A stretch of DNA of 33,574 nt from an uncultured Coriobacteriia bacterium (GCA_903831865.1 CAIKZH010000166.1:1-33574), one strand, 5' to 3'. Shown: positions 1 through 9,464, counted from the stretch's first letter. Made by a program: numbers and translations. Notes: generated by a model not told the origin, from the letters alone.

Positions 1-172
1 CCAGGAAGACGAGGCCGAAGACGCCGTAGCAGCACAGAACCGCGATGCCAAGGCCGGCCCCAGCCGCATTGCCGCCGCTCGACGAGAAGTCCTGCGCGTA
101 CGCCGGAGCCGCGGCGACAGCCGCCACAAAGAACGCAGAGCACACGAGGAAGAGCTTCGTTGACCGCTTCAT
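1..172 (-). CDS. Small secreted/membrane protein, truncated by window edge (N-terminal 57 aa visible)
   Basis: Reverse-strand reading from ATG (CAT at 170-172): MKRSTKLFLVCSAFFVAAVAAAPAYAQDFSSSGGNAAGAGLGIAVLCCYGVFGLVFL; signal peptide with AYA-Q cleavage-like site, then a hydrophobic helix; G-rich SD upstream. Open to the window edge, absent from the ORF track. Confidence 0.6.
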   Translation of the reverse strand, partial: MKRSTKLFLVCSAFFVAAVAAAPAYAQDFSSSGGNAAGAGLGIAVLCCYGVFGLVFL

Positions 173-324
173 GAGATTCACCCCCCCCGGCGAACGGTCT
201 GACGGAGCATCGCTCCGACCGGTACGAGCACACCGTTCGGAGTACGCTGCGAACATCAGTGTGCAGCAACCCTGCGCGCGGCGCTACGGCAATCTGGGAC
301 GGGCTCACAGGGAGGCAGGGTCGC

Positions 325-1155
325 ATGCCGGGTGCCGTGCTCGAGAGGGTCAGCTGTGCAGGTATCCACGTGCTCACGGACCCGGCTCTGAAGACGGACA
401 CGGGGATCGTTGTCGCCTTCACGGAGCGCGGGGGTGGCACGTCGCAACCGCCGTATGCGTCCCTCGACCTCGCAGCGCATGTGGGCGATGACCCAGCGCG
501 TGTCGACGGGAATCGGACCCGGCTGCTCGCCGCGCTGGGGATCGGTCGCCTGCGCGACCGTCTGACGGTGCCTGAACAGGTGCACGGCACCCGCGCCCTT
601 ACAGTCGACAACGACACCGCGGGATCCGGCGCATTCGCGGTGCCCGGCGGGGCGCCGCGAATCCCCGCGACGGACGCGCTCCTGACGAGGCAGCCGGGCG
701 TGCCGCTGATGTTGTGCTTCGCGGACTGCGTGCCGGTGGTATTGGTCGCGCCCGGGCCCGAGCGGGCCGTGGCGGTCGTGCACGCAGGGTGGAGGGGCGC
801 ACTGGGGCGGCTGCCCGGCCTCGCTGCGCGACGCCTCGCCCGGCTCGCCGGCTGCCGGACCGAGGACCTGACCGCATACGTCGGCCCCCACATCGGCCCC
901 TGTCACTATCCCGTGGACGACGGACTCGTTTCCCAATTCGTTAACACGTTTGGTAGTATCGCGGCGGCCCGAGACCGGCTGGACTTGGGCGCCGTCGTTT
1001 CTGCGACCCTTTGCGAGGCCGGGGTGCCACCGAGGTCCCAGGTCGTCAGCGGTCTGTGCACCGCCGAGTCGACCGACAGGTTCTACTCCTATCGCGCGGA
1101 GGGCGTCACCGGGCGCCACGCCGCCCTTGCGTGCATCCTGGGACCCTCGGCATGA
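325..1155 (+). CDS. pgeF: PgeF/YfiH family (laccase-domain, multicopper polyphenol oxidase-like) protein
   Basis: Translation contains TVPEQVHG, CFADCVPV and VHAGWRGALG motifs. ORF opens at 259, but ATG 325 preceded by GGAGGCAGGG is the better start. Confidence 0.88.
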   Translation: MPGAVLERVSCAGIHVLTDPALKTDTGIVVAFTERGGGTSQPPYASLDLAAHVGDDPARVDGNRTRLLAALGIGRLRDRLTVPEQVHGTRALTVDNDTAGSGAFAVPGGAPRIPATDALLTRQPGVPLMLCFADCVPVVLVAPGPERAVAVVHAGWRGALGRLPGLAARRLARLAGCRTEDLTAYVGPHIGPCHYPVDDGLVSQFVNTFGSIAAARDRLDLGAVVSATLCEAGVPPRSQVVSGLCTAESTDRFYSYRAEGVTGRHAALACILGPSA

Positions 1156-1982
1156 GACGCCGGTCGCGGGTCGTGCTGTTGCTCGCCGGCCTGGTGGCAC
1201 TCGCCATGACCGCCGGATGTTCGGTTGGGGGGCCCGCGCAGCAGAAGCTCACCGTCACCGGGTCGACGACCATCCTCCCCATCGCCGAAGCGTCTGCGGA
1301 CATGTATCAGGCCGCCCACCCGGGGACACGGATCCTGGTGGCGGGTGTGGGGTCTTCCCAGGGCATCGAATCCGTGAGTCAGGGGACCAGCGACATCGGG
1401 ACGTCGTCACGCGAGCTCGCTCCCGAGGAGAAGAAGCTCGGACTAGTCGATACGAAGATCGCTCTGGACGCCATCGCCGTCATCGTCAATCCCTCCAACC
1501 CCGTACGCGCCCTCACCATGCAGCAGGCAGCGGCCATCTTCGAGAGACGGATCACGAACTGGAGTCAGGTCGGCGGGCATGACATGCCGATCGGGCTCGT
1601 GAACCGGGACGAGGCATCGGGGACCCGCGACGCCTTCTCGAAGATCGTCTTGAAGGGTCGTGACTTCGACCGCACGGCGGCGGTACTTCCGGGGACGGGT
1701 CAGGTGCGAGCCGTGGTCACCGAGAGTCCCGGCGCCGTGGGCTTTATATCGCTGGGCTTCGTCGACCGTGGCGTGAAGGCTGTGGCCATCGATCGCATCC
1801 GTCCGACGGAGGCCACCGTGGCCGACGGCACGTATCCGATCTCCAGAGTGCTGCACTTCTTCACGAAGGGGCAGCCCAAGGGTCTGGCGAAGGCGTACAT
1901 CGACTTCGTCTTGTCCACACCAGTGCAGGACGCTGTCGTGCGAGACGCGGGCTTCCTTCCCATCGACAAGGCGCTCAAGTGA
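1152..1982 (+). CDS. pstS: Phosphate ABC transporter substrate-binding lipoprotein PstS
   Basis: ATGA overlap with pgeF; lipobox signal MRRRSRVVLLLAGLVALAMTAGCS; TVTGSTTILPIAE, GSSQGIESVSQGTSDIGTSSREL, NRDEASGTRDAF typical of PstS. Confidence 0.92.
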   Translation: MRRRSRVVLLLAGLVALAMTAGCSVGGPAQQKLTVTGSTTILPIAEASADMYQAAHPGTRILVAGVGSSQGIESVSQGTSDIGTSSRELAPEEKKLGLVDTKIALDAIAVIVNPSNPVRALTMQQAAAIFERRITNWSQVGGHDMPIGLVNRDEASGTRDAFSKIVLKGRDFDRTAAVLPGTGQVRAVVTESPGAVGFISLGFVDRGVKAVAIDRIRPTEATVADGTYPISRVLHFFTKGQPKGLAKAYIDFVLSTPVQDAVVRDAGFLPIDKALK

Positions 1983-2932
1983 GCGCCGGGAGCCCGCGGG
2001 AGGGGCAGGCGCAGGCACCTGCGCCGCAGGACCGTGGACCCGCGGGGAACGGTGGCCTGTCCCGGATCTCGCGGGCGACGCATCTCAAGGAGGCGCTACT
2101 GCGCAACGCCTTTCTTGTGTGCGCGTGCGTGGCCGTCGCCGGCGTCACACTCATCTTCGTGTTCGTGGGCTACCAGGGATGGCCGATCTTCGCCAAGCTC
2201 GGGATCGGAGAGTTCCTCGGGGGACGCGTCTGGTATCCGACCAAGGGCCTCTTCGGGATCCTGACGCTCGTCGTGAACTCCCTTCTGGCCATGGCGGGTG
2301 GTCTCGTGCTCGGCGCGCCCCTGGCCGTTGGCACGGCGGTGTTCCTCTCCGAGGTGGCGAGCCCGCGAGTCCGCGAAGTGACGAGACCTGCGGTCGAGCT
2401 GCTCGCCGGCATCCCTTCCGTCGTCTACGGGTTCTTCGGGCTCGTCCTTCTGCGGCCCATCATCGCCAGAGTGTTCGGCGGATTGGGCTTCGGTCTGTTC
2501 ACCGTCTGGGTGATCCTGGGCGTCATGATCGTGCCCACGATCGCGACCCTCACCGAGGATGCGCTCCGCTCGGTCCCCGAGGGGATCCGTGAGGCCTCGT
2601 ACGCGATGGGCGCCACCAAGTGGCAGACGATCTGGCGCGTGCTGCTGCCCGCGGCGCGTATCGGGATCATCGACGCGGTCATCCTCGGGATGGGCCGGGC
2701 CATCGGCGAGACGATGGCGGTGGTGATGATCGCCGGCAACGCGCCGGTGATCCCCGACAGCATCTTCAAGCCCTTTCTGACCCTCACGACAGTCATCGTG
2801 ATGGACATGCCGTATGCCTCGGGCGACCATCGCACGGCACTGTTCGGCGTGGCGATCGTGCTCTTCGTCATCTCGATGATCTTCGTCGCATCCATCCGCG
2901 TGATCTCCAGGTCGCGCGGGGAAGGGGACTAG
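1979..2932 (+). CDS. pstC: Phosphate ABC transporter permease PstC
   Basis: GTG start overlapping pstS stop; polytopic; [42 protein letters not shown] permease signature. Confidence 0.92.
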   Translation: MSAGSPREGQAQAPAPQDRGPAGNGGLSRISRATHLKEALLRNAFLVCACVAVAGVTLIFVFVGYQGWPIFAKLGIGEFLGGRVWYPTKGLFGILTLVVNSLLAMAGGLVLGAPLAVGTAVFLSEVASPRVREVTRPAVELLAGIPSVVYGFFGLVLLRPIIARVFGGLGFGLFTVWVILGVMIVPTIATLTEDALRSVPEGIREASYAMGATKWQTIWRVLLPAARIGIIDAVILGMGRAIGETMAVVMIAGNAPVIPDSIFKPFLTLTTVIVMDMPYASGDHRTALFGVAIVLFVISMIFVASIRVISRSRGEGD

Positions 2933-2938
2933 AAGGTC

Positions 2939-3787
2939 GTGCGATCGCTCGAGCGGGTGGACAAGCGCCTCACGAACGGACTCGCCCTGGGCGTGATCTG
3001 GCTCGCGGCGATCACGACCGTCGCCGCGTTGGGGGCGATCCTCCTGTACGTGGTCGTGAACGGGATCGGGTCGCTGACGCCGGCCTTCATCTTCACGTGG
3101 CCGCACGGCGTGAACATGGAAGGTGGGATCTGGCCGACCATCCAGTCGACGGTGTATGTGACCGCCCTCGCCATGCTCATCACGACGCCCGTGGCGGTGC
3201 TGGCGGCCGTCTATCTGGCCGAGTACGCGGTACAGGGTCGCCTCGTCCGGACGATCCGGTTCGCCGCGGACTCGCTCGCGAGCGTGCCCTCGATCGTCAT
3301 GGGGCTGTTCGGCCTGGCTGCGTTCGTCGAGGGCGCCGGCCTCAAGTTCTCCGTGCTCGCGGCGGCCCTGGCCCTGTCCTTCCTCCTGCTGCCGATAGTG
3401 ATGCGCACGACCGAGGAGGCGATCCGGTCGGTGCCCCGGTACGCCCGATGGGGCTCCTACGGACTCGGCGCGACGAAGTGGCAGACCGTGTCGAGGATCG
3501 TGCTTCCGTCCGCGACGCCGCGGATCACCACCGGCGTGATACTTGCCGCCGGCCGTGCGGCGGGGGAGACAGCTGTCGTGATCTACACCATGGGCACGAT
3601 GATCAATGCGCCGCTGTTCCCCTCCGACGGAGGCCGCACCATGCCGGTGCACCTCATGTTGCTGGCGCAGGACGGCATCAACCTCCACGCGGCGTACGGC
3701 ACCGCTCTCGTCCTGGTCCTCATGGTTCTCGCATTCAACATCGTGGCGCGCTGGGTCAGCCGCCGGAACAGGAGCATGCAGGGATGA
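2939..3787 (+). CDS. pstA: Phosphate ABC transporter permease PstA
   Basis: GTG start; [42 protein letters not shown]; follows pstC. Confidence 0.92.
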   Translation: MRSLERVDKRLTNGLALGVIWLAAITTVAALGAILLYVVVNGIGSLTPAFIFTWPHGVNMEGGIWPTIQSTVYVTALAMLITTPVAVLAAVYLAEYAVQGRLVRTIRFAADSLASVPSIVMGLFGLAAFVEGAGLKFSVLAAALALSFLLLPIVMRTTEEAIRSVPRYARWGSYGLGATKWQTVSRIVLPSATPRITTGVILAAGRAAGETAVVIYTMGTMINAPLFPSDGGRTMPVHLMLLAQDGINLHAAYGTALVLVLMVLAFNIVARWVSRRNRSMQG

Positions 3788-4605
3788 CGGACAAGCTCGC
3801 GTCCCAAGACCCCGGCGACGTCCTCTCGGCGGGCGCGGACAAGTTCACCGTGGACGGCCTCGACTTCTTCTATGGAGCGTTCAACGCGCTGTCGGGGATC
3901 GACGTGCGGATCAAGGAGCACGCGGTCACGGCGTTCATCGGGCCGTCGGGATGCGGGAAGTCGACGTTCCTGCGCTGTCTCAATCGCATGAACGACCTGA
4001 TCCCGGGGACGCGATGCGAGGGCAAGGTCCGGCTCGACGGACACGACGTGTACGGACCGGGCGTCGATCCCGCGGACCTCAGGCGCCGGGTGGGGATGAT
4101 CTTCCAGCAGCCGAACCCGTTCCCGATGACGATCTACGACAACGTGGCGTACGGTCCTCGCCTGCATGGCATGAGGAAGCGCGCCGACCTCGACGCCGTG
4201 GTCGAAGAGTCGCTCAAGCGCGCGAACGTATGGAAAGAGGTCAAGGACATCCTCGGCCGAGGTGGGCTCACCCTGTCGGGCGGGCAGCAGCAGCGCCTGT
4301 GCATCGCCCGCGTGCTCGCGGTGGAGCCCGAGGTCCTGCTCATGGACGAACCCTGCTCGGCCATCGACCCGACGTCGGTCCAGAAGGTCGAAGATCTGAT
4401 GGCGGAGCTCAAGGACCGGATCACCATCGTGATCGTCACGCACAACATGCAGCAGGCGGCGAGGGTCTCCGACTACACCGCGTTCTTCCTGCAGGAGCTG
4501 GCGGGCGAGGCGGCGCACCTGATCGAGTTCGACCGGACTGCGACGCTGTTCACCACGCCTCGCGACCGTCGCACAGAGGACTACATCACCGGCCGGTTCG
4601 GCTAG
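3784..4605 (+). CDS. pstB: Phosphate ABC transporter ATP-binding protein PstB
   Basis: ATGA overlap with pstA; Walker [63 protein letters not shown]. Confidence 0.95.
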   Translation: MTDKLASQDPGDVLSAGADKFTVDGLDFFYGAFNALSGIDVRIKEHAVTAFIGPSGCGKSTFLRCLNRMNDLIPGTRCEGKVRLDGHDVYGPGVDPADLRRRVGMIFQQPNPFPMTIYDNVAYGPRLHGMRKRADLDAVVEESLKRANVWKEVKDILGRGGLTLSGGQQQRLCIARVLAVEPEVLLMDEPCSAIDPTSVQKVEDLMAELKDRITIVIVTHNMQQAARVSDYTAFFLQELAGEAAHLIEFDRTATLFTTPRDRRTEDYITGRFG

Positions 4606-4726
4606 GTGCACTGCAAGGTGCCGATCGAGAGGAGACCGTGGTGGGCCGGGGTACGTTACCATCAGGGTCCGGCGCGCCACGTGCACGCGCCGTGGTTCGT
4701 CGGTCACACGGAGGGGGGCGTCGGCA

Positions 4727-5389
4727 TTGCGTGAAGGCTTCCGGCAGGAACTGAAGGAGTTGAAAGCCGAAGTCGTGTCGATCGGTCGTCGCTGTGTGGA
4801 GCAGACGGTGCTCAGCGTCCGCTCGCTCGTCGAGGGTGACCCCGACCTGGCGGCGACGGTCGTCGCAGGCGACGACGAGGTCGATCAGCGCACGCTGGCG
4901 GTCGAGGAACATGCACTCGAGGTCATGGCGACGCAGTTCCCGGTCGCCCGCGACCTTCGGCTCCTCCACTCGCTCACCTACATCGCGTGGCATCTGGAGC
5001 GCATGGGCGACCTCGCGGTGAACATCGCGAACTCGGCCCGCCGCACCGCGTCGCGCCGCGGTCCCCAGACGCTCAGCGATCTCATCCAGGCCCAGGGCAA
5101 CCTCGTGCACCGGGTCCTCGAGGCGTGTCTCGAGGCGCTGGAGAAGAACGATCTTGACCTCGCGAGGAAGCTCCCGGACCTCGACGAGCCCATCGACCAC
5201 CTCTACAAGCAGTTCTTCCGCGAACTCGCGCGGCTGCAGGACGAAGAGGACATCGAGTGGGCCTCATCGATGATCGTGGCCGCACGCTGCCTTGAGCGCA
5301 TCGCCGACAACGCGGTCGACATCGGCGAGCGGATGCAGTACATGCTCACGGGCACCTTCGAGGCGACCGGCGAGTCGGCGGAGCGGTAG
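4727..5389 (+). CDS. phoU: Phosphate signalling/transport accessory protein PhoU
   Basis: TTG start; PhoU-type repeated helical bundles (VEEHALEVMATQFPVARDLRLL, LERMGDLAVNIA, LERIADNAVDIGE). Confidence 0.9.
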   Translation: MREGFRQELKELKAEVVSIGRRCVEQTVLSVRSLVEGDPDLAATVVAGDDEVDQRTLAVEEHALEVMATQFPVARDLRLLHSLTYIAWHLERMGDLAVNIANSARRTASRRGPQTLSDLIQAQGNLVHRVLEACLEALEKNDLDLARKLPDLDEPIDHLYKQFFRELARLQDEEDIEWASSMIVAARCLERIADNAVDIGERMQYMLTGTFEATGESAER

Positions 5390-5397
5390 GCCGCCGC

Positions 5398-6078
5398 GTG
5401 AGCGTGATCGCGGAACGTTACCGGAAGGTGCTCGCGCAGGTCGCCGACGCTGCCGATATCGCAGGACGCCGCCCGTCAGAGGTCACTCTGCTGGCCGCCA
5501 CGAAGACCGCGGGCCCGGCCGAGATCGCGCAGGCGGTCGCCGCGGGGATGCACGATCTCGGCGAGAACAGGGCCCCTGAGTTCACGGCCAAGCGTGCGCT
5601 GTTCCCCAACGAGCACTGGCACTTCATCGGCACGCTCCAGACCAACAAGGTGAAGCAGGTCGTGGGCCGCGCCGATCTCATCCACAGCGTCGACACGCTC
5701 CACCTGCTGCGGGTGATCGACCGTCGCGCGCGGGAGGTCGCGGTCGTCCAGCCTGTCCTTCTCGAGGTGAACGTCTCCAGCGAGGCCACCAAGCACGGCA
5801 TGAGTCTGGAGGAGGCGGAGGAGGCGGTCGCTCTCGCGAGCGACCTGCCGGGCGTTCGAGTTCGCGGTCTCATGACCATGGCGCCACTCGCCGCACGGCC
5901 CGAATCGGTGCGGTGGGTGTTCGCGGAGTGCGCGCAGTGGCTCGGTCGTTTGCAGGCCCTGCATCGCGACGGCGTCGAGCTCACGGAGTTGAGCATGGGC
6001 ATGACCAACGATTTCGCCGTGGCCGTGGAAGAAGGCGCTACAATCGTCCGCGTAGGCAGGGCCATCTTCGGCCGCTAG
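5398..6078 (+). CDS. yggS: YggS/PLPBP family pyridoxal-phosphate homeostasis protein
   Basis: LLAATKT, DLGENRAPEF, WHFIGTLQTNKVK, VNVSSEATKHGM, LSMGMTNDFAVAVEEGATIVRVGRAIFG. Confidence 0.93.
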   Translation: MSVIAERYRKVLAQVADAADIAGRRPSEVTLLAATKTAGPAEIAQAVAAGMHDLGENRAPEFTAKRALFPNEHWHFIGTLQTNKVKQVVGRADLIHSVDTLHLLRVIDRRAREVAVVQPVLLEVNVSSEATKHGMSLEEAEEAVALASDLPGVRVRGLMTMAPLAARPESVRWVFAECAQWLGRLQALHRDGVELTELSMGMTNDFAVAVEEGATIVRVGRAIFGR

Positions 6079-6124
6079 CGCCGGCGCGCCGCGCCGCCAC
6101 GACTCGCCAAGGAGACTTCGTCCG

Positions 6125-6688
6125 ATGGGGTTCATGCAGCGCGTCAAAGTCATGCTCGGGCTCGCCGACGAGTATGAGGACGAACCGTACGAGGACGATT
6201 ACGCCCAGGACGACGAATATGCGTCCGACGACGCGTACGCCGACGACACCGGCGATCTCTCGGCTCCTCCGTCCCTTCGCTACACCTCTCAGCGCGGCCC
6301 CGATCCGGCTTCCGTGCGCCGGGTGAGCCGCGAGCCCGACCTGGCGCGGGCGCGTCAGGCGGCGCCACTGCGGGCAGTCCCGCAGGTGAACAACACAGGG
6401 GCGCCGGCCCCGCAGGTGCGCATCCACACTGTGGAGGCACGCAGCTACGCCGAGGCGCAGTCGATCGCCGACAAGTTCAAGGCCGGCCAGCCCGTCATCA
6501 TCAACCTCTCGTCGACCGACCCGGAGCTCGCGAAGCGCCTCCTCGACTTCGCGTCGGGCCTCACCTACGGTCTCGACGGCGGTCTGCAGAAGGTCTCGGA
6601 ACGCGTCTTCATGCTGTCACCGCGCAACGTCGATGTCTCGGCCGCCGGGACCGTCCGGTCGCGCACCTCGAATCTCTTCGGGGACTAG
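6125..6688 (+). CDS. sepF: Cell division protein SepF
   Basis: N-terminal amphipathic MGFMQRVKVMLGL, acidic linker, C-terminal DUF552 (AQSIADKFKAGQPVIINLSSTDPELAKRLLDFASGLTYGLDGGLQKVSERVFMLSPRNVDVS). Confidence 0.93.
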   Translation: MGFMQRVKVMLGLADEYEDEPYEDDYAQDDEYASDDAYADDTGDLSAPPSLRYTSQRGPDPASVRRVSREPDLARARQAAPLRAVPQVNNTGAPAPQVRIHTVEARSYAEAQSIADKFKAGQPVIINLSSTDPELAKRLLDFASGLTYGLDGGLQKVSERVFMLSPRNVDVSAAGTVRSRTSNLFGD

Positions 6689-6692
6689 CCCG

Positions 6693-7502
6693 GTGACTAT
6701 CCGACGCCTGGCCGTGATAGGTGGCGGCCGCATGGGCGAAGCGATCGTGGGAGGCCTTCTCGCCACTCCGGCTGGAGCGGGCTTCACCGTCGTCGTCGCT
6801 GAACCCTCGGCCGACCGTCGCGCGGCGCTGACGCAGCGTTTCGGCGTGCCGGCTGTCGCGCAGGGGCAAGAGGCGGTCTCGGGCTCGGACGCGGTGCTCC
6901 TCGCGGTCAAGCCGCAGGTGATCGATGGCGTTGTCGGTGCGCTCGCGCCCGCGATCGAGAAGGGCGCTCTCGTCATCAGCATCGCCGCGGGCGTCACCTG
7001 TGCGCGGCTGGAGTCGCTGCTTCCCGAAGGCACTCCGGTGGTGCGCGTCATGCCCAACACGCCCGCGCTCGTCGGCGCCGCGATGTCCGTGGTGAGCGGA
7101 GGCAGCGAGTCGACCGCCGTGAACGTAGCCGACGTCGAGGCGCTCTTCGGGTCGATCGGGGATGTGGCGGTCGTTGAAGAGCGCTACCAGGACGCCTGCT
7201 CGGCGATCTCGGGCTCCGGCCCGGCGTACGTCGCGCTCGTGGTGGACGCCCTCGCGCGAGCCGGAGTGCGCGAGGGCCTGACCCGCGACCTCGCGCAGAG
7301 GCTCGCCCTTCAGACGCTTCGCGGGACCGTGGAGCTGATCACGCGCACAGGGGAGCATCCTGAGGCGGTCATCGACGCCGTCTCCAGCCCCGGCGGGAGC
7401 ACGATCGCGGCGATCAATGAGCTTGAGAAGGCGGGCGTCCGCTCTGCCTTCGCCGCTGCGGTGCGGGCGGCCGTGGCTCGCTCACGCGAGTTGGGGATGT
7501 GA
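6693..7502 (+). CDS. proC: Pyrroline-5-carboxylate reductase
   Basis: GTG 6693 (track ORF opens at 6633, overlapping sepF); GGGRMGEAIVGGLL nucleotide-binding site, VRVMPNTPALVGAAMS, SGSGPAYV, SSPGGSTIAAI. Confidence 0.92.
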   Translation: MTIRRLAVIGGGRMGEAIVGGLLATPAGAGFTVVVAEPSADRRAALTQRFGVPAVAQGQEAVSGSDAVLLAVKPQVIDGVVGALAPAIEKGALVISIAAGVTCARLESLLPEGTPVVRVMPNTPALVGAAMSVVSGGSESTAVNVADVEALFGSIGDVAVVEERYQDACSAISGSGPAYVALVVDALARAGVREGLTRDLAQRLALQTLRGTVELITRTGEHPEAVIDAVSSPGGSTIAAINELEKAGVRSAFAAAVRAAVARSRELGM

Positions 7503-7774
7503 CGATGCGCCTGGCCGGGCTGCTCGTCCCCATCATCGACTTCTACATCCTGCTGATCATCGGCTACGTGCTACTGGGGTGGCTGGTCGGCCCCGGCTCG
7601 CAAGGAGTGATCTACGATCTCTACCGTGTGCTCGCGAGTCTGTGCGAGCCCTATCTCGGTCTGTTCCGCCGCTTCGTCCCGCCGATCATGATCGGCGCCG
7701 GAGGCCTCGACCTCTCTCCGGTCCTGGCCATCCTCGTCCTCGAGATACTGGCGGGCGTGATCAGGTTCCTGTGA
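7499..7774 (+). CDS. YggT family membrane protein
   Basis: ATG(7505)/GTG(7499) overlap region with proC; two hydrophobic segments, position between proC and divIVA typical of YggT. Confidence 0.82.
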   Translation: MTMRLAGLLVPIIDFYILLIIGYVLLGWLVGPGSQGVIYDLYRVLASLCEPYLGLFRRFVPPIMIGAGGLDLSPVLAILVLEILAGVIRFL

Positions 7775-7850
7775 CAGCGTGTCTGGTATCGTGCACGTGG
7801 GTCGGGGAGAAGGGGCGGCTGCGGTCCCGCAAGGTCTGAAAGGACGCGTC

Positions 7851-8723
7851 ATGGCCATCAAGCTCACGCCACTCGACATCCATCACAAGGAGTTCCGTAA
7901 CTCCCTGCGCGGCTACAACCCGGAGGAGGTCGACGAGTTCCTTGACGAAGTGGCCGACGAGTTCGAGCGACTCTTCAAGGAGAACATCGATCTGAGCGAG
8001 AAGCTGGAGGCGGCCGAGGGTCGCGTCCGCTCCTACACGGAGATGGAACAGACGCTCCAGAACACCATGCTCGCGGCTCAGACTTCCGCCGAGGACATCA
8101 AGTCCCGCGCGCAGAGCGAGGCGGACCTGCTCGTGCGCGATGCCGAGCTGAAGTCCAAGGAGATGGTCCAGGACGCGCTCGCCGAGCGTCAGCGCAGCCA
8201 GGCCGAGCTCGCCAGGCTCCGCAAGACCAGCGACGAGTTTCGCGCGGACTTCCGACAGCGGCTCGAGTCGTACCTCGCCGATGTCGACGAGACCGCCTCC
8301 GACGAGGAGCCGCGGAGGGCCCGCCGCCGTGCGAAGTCCGCCGAGAAGGCGGTCGCCGGGTCAGGTACCGAGACCGAGGAGTTCGCGGACGAAACGTCAC
8401 AGCCTGCGATGGAAGCGGCTGAAGAGCAGTCTGCGAAGCCCGCCTCCAAGCCGATCGCGCCGTTCAAGCCGGACCTCGACGCCGCCGCCGCCGCGGACGA
8501 CGGGGAGCGTTCGAAGCCTCTCGAGGGCAGCACCGAGCCCATCCTCACCCAGGGATCGTCATCGGGCGGCTCCGTGAGTTCACTCTCACTCGGCGAGGTC
8601 GGCGAGGAAGGCGTGGAAGAGCCCGCCATCCCCGAGCTGGACGTTCCAGAGGAGTTCCGCTTCCCGCGCAGCTCGGCCATCGGCGAGAGGGACGACGACC
8701 TCGACATCGAGGAGATCGACTGA
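7851..8723 (+). CDS. divIVA: DivIVA/Wag31-type polar growth/septum-site protein
   Basis: MAIKLTPLDIHHKEFRNSLRGYNPEEVDEFLDEVADEFERL is the DivIVA N-terminal signature, followed by coiled coil. Start set at ATG 7851 rather than 7779. Confidence 0.93.
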   Translation: MAIKLTPLDIHHKEFRNSLRGYNPEEVDEFLDEVADEFERLFKENIDLSEKLEAAEGRVRSYTEMEQTLQNTMLAAQTSAEDIKSRAQSEADLLVRDAELKSKEMVQDALAERQRSQAELARLRKTSDEFRADFRQRLESYLADVDETASDEEPRRARRRAKSAEKAVAGSGTETEEFADETSQPAMEAAEEQSAKPASKPIAPFKPDLDAAAAADDGERSKPLEGSTEPILTQGSSSGGSVSSLSLGEVGEEGVEEPAIPELDVPEEFRFPRSSAIGERDDDLDIEEID

Positions 8724-8726
8724 CCC

Positions 8727-8993
8727 GTGCCGGTGCGGCTGCGCGTCCGCGTCTCGCCGCGAAGCAGCGGGGAGGGCGTGGTGGCGGCCCCTGACGGGGT
8801 GCCTGTGGTGCGGGTCACCGCCGCTCCGGTGGACGGGAAGGCGAACGCCGCGGTCTGCCGAGTGGTCGCCAAGAAGTTGGGCCTTCCGAAGAGCGCGGTG
8901 CGCTGCGTATCCGGAGAATCAGCCCGGGTGAAGACCCTTGAGATCAAGGGAGCGACGCCCGAGGCGGTCGAGCGCCTGTCGCACGCAGACTGA
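8727..8993 (+). CDS. DUF167 (YggU-like) family protein
   Basis: Short protein RLRVRVSPRSSGEGVV...VDGKANAAVCRVVAKKLGLPKSAVRCVSGESARVKTLEI; GTG start 4 nt after divIVA stop. Confidence 0.85.
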   Translation: MPVRLRVRVSPRSSGEGVVAAPDGVPVVRVTAAPVDGKANAAVCRVVAKKLGLPKSAVRCVSGESARVKTLEIKGATPEAVERLSHAD

Positions 8994-9050
8994 GCCGGGC
9001 CTGCGGTCTCCTGTCCTGCGCCGATCCTGCGCCAGCTGTTGCGTACCTGT

Positions 9051-9080
9051 TTGACCCTCCCGCTTCAGGCGCGCTACCCT
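9051..9080 (+). promoter_or_regulatory. Candidate promoter of ileS T-box leader
   Basis: TTGACC (9051-9056) - 18 bp - TACCCT (9075-9080) immediately upstream of the leader RNA. Confidence 0.45.
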
Positions 9081-9104
9081 TTGACGACGCCGCGCGCGAT
9101 CCCG

Positions 9105-9417
9105 CGTGGCACCATGAAGTCACAGGCTTCGACGAGGACGAGTAGAGCAGGCGAGTGTTCCGCCGGCAGCGAGCGGGGACAGGGTGCGAGCCCCGCGGCG
9201 GGAAGTCTCCTCGAACATCACCTCACCAGCCTCGGACCGATCGGCGCTTCGAGAGGCGCCGGGTAGGCTCCGACGGGGCGCGCGGCCCGTTATCGACCGC
9301 GTCCGAGTGGCGCGCGGGCCGGTGAGAGGCCGGCCGGCGCAAGCTGGGTGGTACCGCGGAGTGCAGACCCCTTTGAGGCGCGCTTCGTCCCGGCGAGAGG
9401 ACGAGGTGCGTCTCTTT
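9105..9417 (+). ncRNA. T-box leader (riboswitch), isoleucine-type
   Basis: T-box core TGGTACCGCG at 9349-9358 within AAGCTGGGTGGTACCGCGGA; upstream structured stem I region (GACGAGGACGAGTAGAG...) with ATC at 9217-9219 in GAAC-ATC-ACC context as candidate specifier; directly upstream of ileS. Leader ends approximate. Confidence 0.88.
9380..9417 (+). terminator. T-box-associated terminator-like hairpin
   Basis: CTTCGTCC (9383-9390) pairs with GGACGAGG (9399-9406, one G-U), followed by TCTCTTT. Confidence 0.5.
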
Positions 9418-9464
9418 GTGCGCGCGGTGAGAGTGGATCGACACGACGACAAGGGGAGAGCGAG

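Noticed and set aside
2096-3688. 530-aa antisense ORF across pstC/pstA
   Set aside because: Overlaps confidently identified sense genes; R/H/D/G-rich composition typical of spurious antisense frames in high-GC DNA.
9039-9266. 76-aa ORF in the divIVA/DUF167-ileS gap as a leader peptide
   Set aside because: The region is explained by the T-box stem I; no SD or conserved peptide seen.
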